This document shows positions 17,007 through 24,495 of a stretch of DNA of 47,043 nucleotides, piece after piece. Both the position numbers and the translations under genes were made by a program. The stretch is from positions 128,384-175,426 of the forward strand of contig NZ_JASNRD010000011.1 in the NCBI RefSeq assembly GCF_030412015.1, read 5' to 3'. Source of the DNA: Massilia sp. YIM B02763. Its GTDB lineage: Bacteria; Pseudomonadota; Gammaproteobacteria; Burkholderiales; Burkholderiaceae_D. Positions within the stretch are counted from its first letter, which is position 1; every line of letters begins with the position of its first letter. The notes beneath the pieces were generated by a model that was not told the DNA's origin, searched no databases, and saw nothing but the letters and a program-made list of their open reading frames with translations.

Positions 17007-17043
17007 GCCGCCCGGCGCAGCGATGCGCGGGCGGCTTTTTCTT
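17007..17043 (+). terminator. Orphan intrinsic terminator on the plus strand
   Basis: GCCGCCC (17007-17013) pairs with GGGCGGC (17029-17035). An inner stem GCGCA/TGCGC closes a GCGA tetraloop with one bulged G between the stems, and T5-C-T3 follows. The polarity is plus, yet both flanking genes are on the minus strand. There is no U-tract on the minus side, so it is not a standard terminator for envZ. It may end a small RNA (see findings). Confidence 0.75.
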
Positions 17044-17059
17044 TCGGGGCAGGGAGCGC

Positions 17060-18445
17060 CTACGGCGCGAGCGGCAGCGTGAACTGCAGCAGCAGGCCGC
17101 CGCCGTCGCGGTTGCGCACCGTCAGCTCGGCATTGTGGCGCGTGAGCACGCGCTCGACGATGGCCAGGCCCAGTCCGGAACCGTTGGCCTGGCCGCGCGC
17201 GCTGTCCAGCCGCGTGAACGGACGCAGCAGCTGCTGGATCTGGTCCTCGGGCACGCCGACGCCGCGGTCGTTGATCTCGACTACCGCGCGGCGGCCGTGG
17301 CCCGTCAGCTTCACGTGGCAGGCGATGTCGATCTCGGTGACGTCGCCGCCCGGGGTCTTGCCGTAGCGGCGCGCGTTCTCGATGACGTTGTTGATCACGC
17401 GGCGCAGGTCGACCGGGTTGCCCAGCACGACGATGTCCGCGTCGACCTCGGTGGTGGCGCGCACGTCGGGCAGGCGGGCCGCCTCGCGCGCGCAGTCCTC
17501 CAGCAGTTCGGACAGGTCGACGGTGGTGAAGGTGGCGCTTTCGGTGGGCCGCGCGAAGTCGAGGAACTGGCCGATGATGGCGTCCATCTGGGCGATGTCC
17601 GACTGGATGCCGTCGCGCGCCTCCTGCGACAGGTTCGCCATCTCGACCTCGAGCTGCATGCGCGCCAGCGGCGTGCGCAGGTCGTGCGAGATGCCGGCCA
17701 GGATGATGGCGCGGTCCTTTTCCAGCTGCTGCAGGTCGTCGACCATCTGGTTGAAGCTGCGGTTCGCCTCGATGATCTCCTGCGAGCCCTTCTCGGGCAG
17801 GGCGGCGGGGCGCTTGCCCTGGGCGATCGCGCGCGCGGCCGCCGTCAGGCGCGCCAGCGGCAGGTTGACGAGGCTCGAGATCAGCGCCGCGCCCAGCAGC
17901 GACAGCGCGCCGACCAGCGTGGCCCAGCCGACCCATTGCACGCGCGTGAGGTTGTTCAGGCGCTCGCGTTCCAGCATCAGCCAGTACTTGTCGCCGTCGA
18001 TGTCGAAGCTGACCCAGAAGCCAGGCATGTCGTTGACGCGGCGCGAAAAGCGCGTGTCCGGCCCCAGCTTGCCGCGCACGATGGCGGCCAGCTCCGGCGT
18101 GAGGAAGTTGGGCGGCGGCTCCACCTTGTCGGTCGGCTCCAGCGTCAGGATGCGGATGCCTTCGTTCGACACCAGCTCGAACAGCAGTTCGCTGCGCAGG
18201 TCGGGCGCCGAGTGGGTCAGCGCGGCCTTGGTGATGGTGACGACGGAGACCAGCAGCTCGGCGGTCTGCTCGACCTGGGGCCCGCGCTGGAACACGTTGA
18301 TCATGCCGATCCACGATGCCATGGACAGGGTCGTCAGCAGCGACAGCAGGAAGAAGGTGCGCCAGAACAGGCCGCTCTTGAACCAGCCGAACCGTCGTGG
18401 ACGCGGCAACTGCAGCGAAGACATCGTGGGCACTTGCAATGGCAC
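17060..18445 (-). CDS. envZ: EnvZ-type osmosensor histidine kinase
   Basis: A 461-residue inner-membrane histidine kinase. Membrane helices lie at about 26-48 and 171-193 with a periplasmic loop between, followed by HAMP, a DHp domain with the phosphoacceptor His254 in GISHDLRTPL, and a HATPase domain with NVIENARRYG (N box), DRGVGVP (G1) and GSGLGLAIV (G2). It phosphorylates OmpR. The start is GTG at 18445, whose G is the last base of the ompR TAG stop; the next in-frame ATG at 18424 lacks a ribosome site, so the overlapping GTG and translational coupling are favoured. Its length and order after ompR are usual for beta- and gammaproteobacteria. Confidence 0.93.
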   Translation of the reverse strand: MPLQVPTMSSLQLPRPRRFGWFKSGLFWRTFFLLSLLTTLSMASWIGMINVFQRGPQVEQTAELLVSVVTITKAALTHSAPDLRSELLFELVSNEGIRILTLEPTDKVEPPPNFLTPELAAIVRGKLGPDTRFSRRVNDMPGFWVSFDIDGDKYWLMLERERLNNLTRVQWVGWATLVGALSLLGAALISSLVNLPLARLTAAARAIAQGKRPAALPEKGSQEIIEANRSFNQMVDDLQQLEKDRAIILAGISHDLRTPLARMQLEVEMANLSQEARDGIQSDIAQMDAIIGQFLDFARPTESATFTTVDLSELLEDCAREAARLPDVRATTEVDADIVVLGNPVDLRRVINNVIENARRYGKTPGGDVTEIDIACHVKLTGHGRRAVVEINDRGVGVPEDQIQQLLRPFTRLDSARGQANGSGLGLAIVERVLTRHNAELTVRNRDGGGLLLQFTLPLAP

Positions 18446-19209
18446 TAGCGCGGCTGGCCTTCCGGAATGAACACGTAGCCCAGGCCCCAGACGGTCTGGA
18501 TGTACAGCGGGCTGGAGGGATCGGGTTCGATCAGCTTGCGCAGGCGCGAGATCTGCACGTCGAGCGAGCGGTCGAAGACTTCATATTCGCGGCCGCGCGC
18601 CAGTTCCATCAGCTTCTCGCGCGACAGCGGCTGGCGCGCATGGCGCGCGAACACCTTCAACACCGAGAATTCGCCGGTGGTCAGGGGCACGGTCTCGCCG
18701 TTCTTCTTGAGGGTGCGGGTGCCCAGGTCGAGCACGAAGTCGCCGAACTCGAAGGTCTGCGGCGTCTCGCTCGGCGCGCCGGGGATCTCGTCCGGGCCCT
18801 TGCGGCGCAGGACGGCATTGATGCGCGCCACCAGCTCGCGCGGGTTGAAGGGCTTGGGCAGGTAATCGTCGGCACCCATCTCGAGGCCGACGATGCGGTC
18901 GACGTCCTCGCCCTTCGCGGTGAGCATGATGATCGGAGTCTGGTCGCCGGCGCCGCGCAGGCGGCGGCAGATCGACAGGCCGTCCTCGCCCGGCAGCATC
19001 AGGTCCAGCACCAGCAGGTCGTAGCGTTCGCGCAGCCACAGCTTGTTCATGGCGGGGGCGCTTTCCGCCGTCACCACCTGGAATCCCTGTTCGGTCAGGT
19101 AACGGCGCAACAGGTCGCGCAGGCGCACGTCGTCGTCCACCACCATGATCTTGGCGGCGTGGCCGCCGTTCGTCCCGGCTGCGCCGGTGTTCGGGCTCGT
19201 TGCATTCAT
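18445..19209 (-). CDS. ompR: OmpR-type response regulator
   Basis: A 254-residue cytoplasmic DNA-binding regulator. An N-terminal receiver carries the acidic pair in VVDDD (about 24-28), the phosphoacceptor Asp in LLVLDLMLPGEDG (about 69) and Lys in YLPKPF. The C-terminal winged helix matches OmpR closely (FDRSLDVQISRLRKLIE, then YIQTVWGLGYVF). It is phosphorylated by the coupled EnvZ and probably controls porin and envelope genes. About 18 residues precede the receiver fold, so an internal start is not excluded. It is the first gene of the ompR-envZ operon and is divergent from the small secreted protein at 19426. Confidence 0.95.
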   Translation of the reverse strand: MNATSPNTGAAGTNGGHAAKIMVVDDDVRLRDLLRRYLTEQGFQVVTAESAPAMNKLWLRERYDLLVLDLMLPGEDGLSICRRLRGAGDQTPIIMLTAKGEDVDRIVGLEMGADDYLPKPFNPRELVARINAVLRRKGPDEIPGAPSETPQTFEFGDFVLDLGTRTLKKNGETVPLTTGEFSVLKVFARHARQPLSREKLMELARGREYEVFDRSLDVQISRLRKLIEPDPSSPLYIQTVWGLGYVFIPEGQPR

Positions 19210-19425
19210 AGGGTTGTCGTTGTCAGATTAATGTCGCTATGGTAACTTCATATCGTACAGCGGACAGGCGTAACTGTTGAGGCATTACATTGTGTTACAA
19301 ACTTTACCCAATTCGCCTTATGCCCTACGCGGTTTCCACATACACTGGATTCATCGATAGACCAGCGCTTCACAACACATTCTTTAAGCTTATCCCCTTA
19401 GATGGCATCGCGGAAGAGGAACACC

Positions 19426-19803
19426 ATGTACAGTGCGTTCACCCACCAACGAGCAGAGACGAAGGCAGGCCGGCTGGCCCGCGCCGCGCGTCGCGCCGCG
19501 TTGGCGTGCGCTCTGGTGCTGGCAGCCGGTGGAGCAATGGCCCAGCAGTATGGCGAACGCCGCGACGACCAGGTCATGCAGGGCCACCGTGCCGAGCGCT
19601 TCCAGTTGCCGCCGCAGGACCGCGACAATCGCCAGGCCGATAGCCGCCAGGCCGAGTTCCGCGCCATGGAAGAGCAGCGCCGCATGCAGCAGGACCAGCA
19701 GCAGTCCGAGCGCCGCGGCGGCCGCATGACCCAGGACGAACGGCGCGACCTGCGCCGCCAGATCAACGAAGCGGGCCGCGACCTGTACCCGCGCCAGCGC
19801 TGA
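19426..19803 (+). CDS. Small secreted Gln/Arg-rich protein, unknown function
   Basis: A 125-residue protein with a long basic n-region, a hydrophobic core (ALACALVLAAGG) and a likely signal-peptidase site AMAQ. The mature part is very hydrophilic, rich in Gln, Arg, Asp and Glu. It ends in a conserved-looking module MTQDERRDLRRQINEAGRD with a basic tail, of a kind I recognise from many uncharacterised betaproteobacterial periplasmic proteins. The charge pattern suggests a disordered or helical periplasmic protein. The ATG at 19426 follows AGAGGA. It is divergent from ompR and shares the 216-base intergenic region, so OmpR control is possible but not shown. Confidence 0.72.
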   Translation: MYSAFTHQRAETKAGRLARAARRAALACALVLAAGGAMAQQYGERRDDQVMQGHRAERFQLPPQDRDNRQADSRQAEFRAMEEQRRMQQDQQQSERRGGRMTQDERRDLRRQINEAGRDLYPRQR

Positions 19804-19974
19804 TCCGGCACCGTGCGCCGGACGCCGGTGCATGTTGGGATAACGTCATCCCTGATTTCTTTGCAACAATAGAGTTGCCACATATTTATTTCGTGGCATC
19901 AACGTGATACGCTTGCCAGCTTCCGACCCCGGCCCCGACCCTGCCGGGTCGCCAACCCTGGACGGGAGCCCATC

Positions 19975-21876
19975 GTGTCCACCGAATCCGTCGTACCGGC
20001 CGCGCGCTTCGCCGCTGCCGGCGACCTGGAACATTGCATCGCGCAGCGCCCCGACGGCGTCTACGCCGACCCGAGCGTGCTCGGCACGACGTTGATCGCG
20101 GCCGTCGACGCCATCTTCCGCGCCGGCCGCTATTTCGCCGGCGTCGACTACCCCATCCTCATCAAGGCCCTGTACGGCCACGGTCCGGCGCTGCCCGTCG
20201 GCCCGGACGGCGTGCCGGTCGTGCGCATCGCCGCCGCCATCCGCCCCTTCGACCCCGTGCGCAAGGCGCTGTACCGCGCCGTCAAGATCAGCGGCGGCTG
20301 GGCCGACTACATGTTCGAGCCGGCCTGGCTGCCCGATCCCGCCGACCCCGAGGCGCCCGAGCAGCTGACGGCGCTGGACGTCGACGAATTCATCGCCGAC
20401 GTCTGGACCAAGGGCGTGCGCTTCGGGATCGACGTCGACGCCGTGCGCGCCGCCATGGCCGCGGCGCATGCGGGCCGCGCCGACCGCGTGACGGTGGCGC
20501 GCCGCCTCGACCCGGTGCCCGGCGTGGATGCGCACGTCGACGAAGTCTCGCGCGACATCCACCGCAACGACGCGCCGCGCCAGCTTGCCGACGGGCGCCT
20601 CGACCTCACCAGCTTCCAGAACCGCTTCCCGCAGATCCAGGCCGGCGTGCGCCTGCTGCAGAAGATCGCGGCCACGCAGGGCGCGAACGGCTTCGAGGTC
20701 TCGGGCAGCGCGCTGCCGGCCGCGCCGGGACGCGACACCGACCTGGCGCCGTATGCGGGGCCGGGCACCATGGTCGAGCGCGGCCGCGACGGCGAATTCC
20801 TCGTCTCGACGCAGGCGGGCTTCCTGTCCGTGGATGCCAAGACCAGCCGCGTCTCGGTCGGCGACAAGATCGTCAGCCACGACGGCGTGAGCGCCCGCAC
20901 CACGGGCAATCTGCAGCTGACCGGCGACTACGAGGAATTCGGCGACGTGCAGGAGATGCGCACGCTCGAAGGCGAGGGCATCGTCGTGCACGGCGACGTG
21001 TACGGCCACCTGGTCTCGCGCGGCGGCACCGTGCTGCTGCATGCGAACCTGATCGGCGGCAGCGTCGCCAACCGGCGCGGCGACATCGTCGTGCGCGGCG
21101 TCGCCTCGAACGCGGTGCTGCAGGCCGAGGAGGGCGGCGTGACATTGGAGCGGGCCGAGAACTGCGTCGTCTCGGGCACGCGCATCCGCATCGGCCATGC
21201 GATCAACTGCGAGGTGATCGGCGACGAGGTCGAGGTCGAGATCGCGGAAGGCAGCGCCGTCGCCGGCCGCCGCGTGACGATCGAGGGCACCTCGCCGCGC
21301 AAGCAGAACGAGATGCTGGTGGCCGTGCTGTGCCCGGAAGGGCCGCACATCGAGGAAGTGATCGCCGCGGTGGGCCAGCGCATGGCCCAGTTCGAGGCGC
21401 TGGCGGCGCAGCTCAAGACGCAGATGGAGGCGATGACGTCCAAGCCGGACGTGCGCCGCTACCTGATGCTGGCCTCGCGCGTGCGCAAGAACGAGATCAG
21501 CCTGTCACCCGAGCAGACCCGCCAGTTCCAGCGCATGGGCCAGGACGTGGGGCCGGCGCTGAAGGCGATCGGCGAGGTGTCGAACAAGGTCAAGGCGGCC
21601 GAGGCGCAGCAGCGCGAAGGGGCGCAGATGCTGGCGCGGCTGGAGGCGCAGCGGGTCGATGCCGCCAGCGTGTCGGCCGTCACCGTGCGCCTGGTGCAGG
21701 GCGAGACCCAGGTGCGGATCCTGGGCTACAGCCCGGCGGCGGGCAGCGCGCCGTACCGCCTCGCGCCGCGCGAGATCCGCACGCGCCTGCGCGGCCCGCA
21801 GCGCGGCGAGCTGCTGTTCGCGGGCAGCAGCGGGCAGGTGGCGTGGAACAGCGCGGATGCCCTTTCGCAGGGCTGA
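19975..21876 (+). CDS. FapA/DUF342 family polymer-forming-like protein
   Basis: A 633-residue protein of the DUF342 (flagellar assembly protein A, FapA) family. The N-terminal third is a globular region. Residues of about 255-445 form repeated short beta units (VSVGDKIVSHDG, NLQLTGDYEEFGDV, IVVHGDVYGHL, GDIVVRG), consistent with a right-handed beta-helix like that of bactofilin-type proteins. A helical coiled-coil segment follows (about 450-570), then a basic C-terminal domain. DUF342 proteins have been linked to flagellar gene regulation and cell-surface assembly; the mechanism is unclear. It starts at GTG 19975 after GGGAG. No flagellar genes lie next to it; a CheW lies 2 kb downstream. Confidence 0.83.
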   Translation: MSTESVVPAARFAAAGDLEHCIAQRPDGVYADPSVLGTTLIAAVDAIFRAGRYFAGVDYPILIKALYGHGPALPVGPDGVPVVRIAAAIRPFDPVRKALYRAVKISGGWADYMFEPAWLPDPADPEAPEQLTALDVDEFIADVWTKGVRFGIDVDAVRAAMAAAHAGRADRVTVARRLDPVPGVDAHVDEVSRDIHRNDAPRQLADGRLDLTSFQNRFPQIQAGVRLLQKIAATQGANGFEVSGSALPAAPGRDTDLAPYAGPGTMVERGRDGEFLVSTQAGFLSVDAKTSRVSVGDKIVSHDGVSARTTGNLQLTGDYEEFGDVQEMRTLEGEGIVVHGDVYGHLVSRGGTVLLHANLIGGSVANRRGDIVVRGVASNAVLQAEEGGVTLERAENCVVSGTRIRIGHAINCEVIGDEVEVEIAEGSAVAGRRVTIEGTSPRKQNEMLVAVLCPEGPHIEEVIAAVGQRMAQFEALAAQLKTQMEAMTSKPDVRRYLMLASRVRKNEISLSPEQTRQFQRMGQDVGPALKAIGEVSNKVKAAEAQQREGAQMLARLEAQRVDAASVSAVTVRLVQGETQVRILGYSPAAGSAPYRLAPREIRTRLRGPQRGELLFAGSSGQVAWNSADALSQG

Positions 21877-21952
21877 GCGAGCCCTTATACTCGGTGCGCG
21901 CCGCCATCGTCCTGGCGGCGCCACGACGACAACCACACACCGAGGGAACCAC

Positions 21953-23812
21953 TTGAAGACCATGCGTCCATTCCAGCCGCGCCTGATCGCGCTGCTGGTC
22001 GCCAGCTGCGCCGCGTCCATGCCGGCCGGCGCCGCCACCAAGGCTGCCACCACCTCCACCGCCAAGCCCACCGTGGCCGAAGCCCAGCGCTTCATTGCCG
22101 ACTCCGAACGCGACCTCGACCGCCTCGGCCTCGACGCCGGCCGCGCCGAATGGGTCGCCGAGAACTTCATCACGCTCGACACCGAGACGCTGACCGCCCA
22201 GGCCAACGAGCAGTACCTGGGCCTGTCCGGCGCCGTGGCGCTGAAGGCCGGCCGCTACAAGGACCTCAAGCTGCCCGCCGACGACGCGCGCAAGCTGATG
22301 CTGCTGCGCCAGAACCTGGTGCTGTCCGACGGTGCCGACCGCGCCGCCTACGCGCGCCTGGCCGCCAGCATGACGGGCGCCTACGGCAAGGCGAAATACT
22401 GCCCGCCGGCGACGGCCGGCGCGGCGCAACCCGCATGCATGCCGCTGGGCGAGCTCGAGAAGATCCTGGCCACCAGCCACGACCCCGCCAGGCTGAAGGA
22501 CGCCTGGCTCGGCTGGCACGCCCAGTCGCCGGCCTACAAGGGGGACTACGCGAAGTACGTCGAGCTGTCGAACAAGGGCGCGCGCGCGATGGGCTTCGCC
22601 GACACGGGCGCGCTGTGGCGCTCGCGCTACGACATGGCCCCGGACGCCTTCGCCGCCGACATGGAGCGCCTGTGGCAGCAGGTGCGCCCGCTGTACGAGG
22701 CGCTGCACACCTACACCCGCTACAAGCTGCGCCAGGCCTACGGCCCGGCCAACGTGCCGGCCAGCGGCCCGATCCCGGCCCACCTGCTGGGCAATATGTG
22801 GGCGCAGAGCTGGGACAACCTGTACCCGCTGCTGAAACCCGCCAACGACGCCAAGGGCGAGGACCTGACGGCGCTGCTGGAAGAGCGCAAGACGACGGCC
22901 GTCGAGATGACGCGCTACGCCGAAGGCTTCTATACCTCGCTGGGCATGCGCAAGCTGCCGCAGACGTTCTGGGAGCGCTCGCTGCTGACCAAGCCGCGCG
23001 ACCGCGACGTGGTCTGCCACGCCTCGGCCTGGGACCTGGACGGCAAGGACGACGTGCGCGTCAAGATGTGCATCACCCCGACGGCCGAGGACTTCCGCAC
23101 CATCCACCACGAGCTGGGCCACCTGTACTACGACCTCGCGTACAGCACGCAGCCGCCGCTGTTCAAGAACGGCGCCAACGACGGCTTCCACGAAGCCATC
23201 GGCGACACCGTCGCGCTGTCGATCACGCCGGCCTACCTCAAGAAGGTCGGCCTGATGAAGACGGAGCCGGACCCGTCCCAGGACATCGGTCCGCTGCTGT
23301 ACACGGCGCTGCAGAAGGTCGCCTTCATGCCCTTCGCCTACATGGTCGACAAGTGGCGCTGGCAGGTGTACAGCGGCCAGGTCAAGCCGGCCGACTACGA
23401 CAAGGCCTGGTGGGCGCTGAAGGAGCAGTACCAGGGCGTGTCGCGTCCCGCGCCGCTCGCGGCCGACGGCTTCGACGCCGGCGCCAAGTTCCACGTCGCC
23501 AGCGACACCCCGTACGCGCGCTACTTCCTCGCCCACGTCCTGCAGTTCCAATTCCACCGCGCGCTGTGCCGCGAAGCCGGCGATACGGGTCCGCTGAACC
23601 GCTGCTCGATCTACGCGAACAAGAAAGCCGGCGCCAAGTTCCAGCAGATGCTGGAAATGGGCACCAGCAAGCCGTGGCCGGAAGCGCTGAAGGCGGTGAC
23701 GGGCGAAGAGCGCCTGGACGCCACCGCGATGCTCGAGTACTTCGCGCCGCTCAAGGCCTGGCTGGATGCGCAGAACAAGCAGCTGGCCGTGACGGATGCG
23801 CAGCTGAAGTAA
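21953..23812 (+). CDS. M2 family peptidyl-dipeptidase (ACE-like zinc peptidase)
   Basis: A 619-residue exported zinc metallopeptidase homologous to angiotensin-converting enzyme, which removes C-terminal dipeptides from oligopeptides. It has a signal peptide ending PAGAA. The zinc site is HELGH (386-390), and Glu414 in GFHEAIGD is the third ligand, at the same 24-residue spacing from the second His as in human ACE. Four cysteines in the first and last thirds may form disulfides. I prefer the TTG start at 21953, which is 7 bases after GAGGG, over the ATG at 21962, which is too far from it. It is 76 bases downstream of the FapA-like gene. A role in peptide scavenging in the periplasm is likely. 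Confidence 0.92.
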   Translation: MKTMRPFQPRLIALLVASCAASMPAGAATKAATTSTAKPTVAEAQRFIADSERDLDRLGLDAGRAEWVAENFITLDTETLTAQANEQYLGLSGAVALKAGRYKDLKLPADDARKLMLLRQNLVLSDGADRAAYARLAASMTGAYGKAKYCPPATAGAAQPACMPLGELEKILATSHDPARLKDAWLGWHAQSPAYKGDYAKYVELSNKGARAMGFADTGALWRSRYDMAPDAFAADMERLWQQVRPLYEALHTYTRYKLRQAYGPANVPASGPIPAHLLGNMWAQSWDNLYPLLKPANDAKGEDLTALLEERKTTAVEMTRYAEGFYTSLGMRKLPQTFWERSLLTKPRDRDVVCHASAWDLDGKDDVRVKMCITPTAEDFRTIHHELGHLYYDLAYSTQPPLFKNGANDGFHEAIGDTVALSITPAYLKKVGLMKTEPDPSQDIGPLLYTALQKVAFMPFAYMVDKWRWQVYSGQVKPADYDKAWWALKEQYQGVSRPAPLAADGFDAGAKFHVASDTPYARYFLAHVLQFQFHRALCREAGDTGPLNRCSIYANKKAGAKFQQMLEMGTSKPWPEALKAVTGEERLDATAMLEYFAPLKAWLDAQNKQLAVTDAQLK

Positions 23813-23906
23813 TCACGACGGATCGACGGCTGCGATAGTTGACTGCAATCAACAGCGCCATCCCGTGGCGCCGTAGCATGGCAAGGTTCCGAGAAAGGAC
23901 TTTGCC

Positions 23907-24395
23907 ATGCACGATACCATCGCCTCCGCCTCCTCCTTTGCAATCGGCCAGCAGTTCCTGAGCTTCACGCTCGGCGGCCTCGAATACGGCATCGATTTCG
24001 CCAAGGTGGAGGAACTGCGCGTGCTCAAGACGCTGGAGCGCTTCACCTCGCAGGGCGAGATCGTCGGCGGCGTGGCCGTCTCGCGCGGCGTGATCATGCC
24101 GCTGGTCGACATGCGCTCCGCCTTCGGCAGCAGCCCGGATGCGCCGGACCCGCTGACCGACGTGATCATCCTGAAGCTGTCGCACTGCACGATGGGGATG
24201 GTGGTGGATGGCGTCACCGGCGTGGTGACGCTGGCGCCCGAGCAGATCGTGCCGGTGCCGGGCGCGGATGGCGGAAAGGCGGGCTACCTGATCGGCGTCG
24301 GGCAGTGCGACGGCAGGCGGCTGATCCTGGTGGATATCGACCGGCTGATGTCGGTGAAGGGCTCGGTGCTGGAGGCGGCGCGACACGTCGCCTGA
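23907..24395 (+). CDS. CheW-like chemotaxis adaptor
   Basis: A 162-residue single CheW domain, cytoplasmic, which couples methyl-accepting receptors to CheA. Conserved parts are FLSFTLGGLEYGIDFAKVEE (about 17-36), a GGVAVSRGVIMPLVDMR loop (about 52-68, where classical CheW has RGxxxPVIDLR), GMVVDGVTGVV and LILVDIDRLM near the end. The usual RG motif is kept. No cheA or receptor gene is adjacent, so it is an orphan CheW whose partner array is elsewhere. AAAGGA precedes the ATG at 23907. It is followed by a REPIN-like repeat and converges on yheS. Confidence 0.92.
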   Translation: MHDTIASASSFAIGQQFLSFTLGGLEYGIDFAKVEELRVLKTLERFTSQGEIVGGVAVSRGVIMPLVDMRSAFGSSPDAPDPLTDVIILKLSHCTMGMVVDGVTGVVTLAPEQIVPVPGADGGKAGYLIGVGQCDGRRLILVDIDRLMSVKGSVLEAARHVA

Positions 24396-24415
24396 TACGA
24401 CAGGCACAGCTCGCA

Positions 24416-24492
24416 CGTCGCCCCTGCGCAGGCAGGGGCCTAATTTCGCGAAGGTTCACGCAACTTGGGTCCCTGCCTTCGCAGGGACGACG
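24416..24492. repeat. REPIN-like palindromic repeat, copy 1 of 4
   Basis: Left half CGTCGCCCCTGCGCAGG and right half CCTTCGCAGGGACGACG are each self-complementary and also complementary to each other, around a variable spacer. It lies between the convergent ends of the CheW and yheS genes. Related copies are at 26525, 33871 and 45842. Confidence 0.88.
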
Positions 24493-24495
24493 GTA

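Noticed and set aside
17007..17043. Terminator of envZ
   Set aside because: The U-tract lies on the plus-strand side; the minus-strand side has AAAG after the stem, so it does not fit as an intrinsic terminator for envZ.
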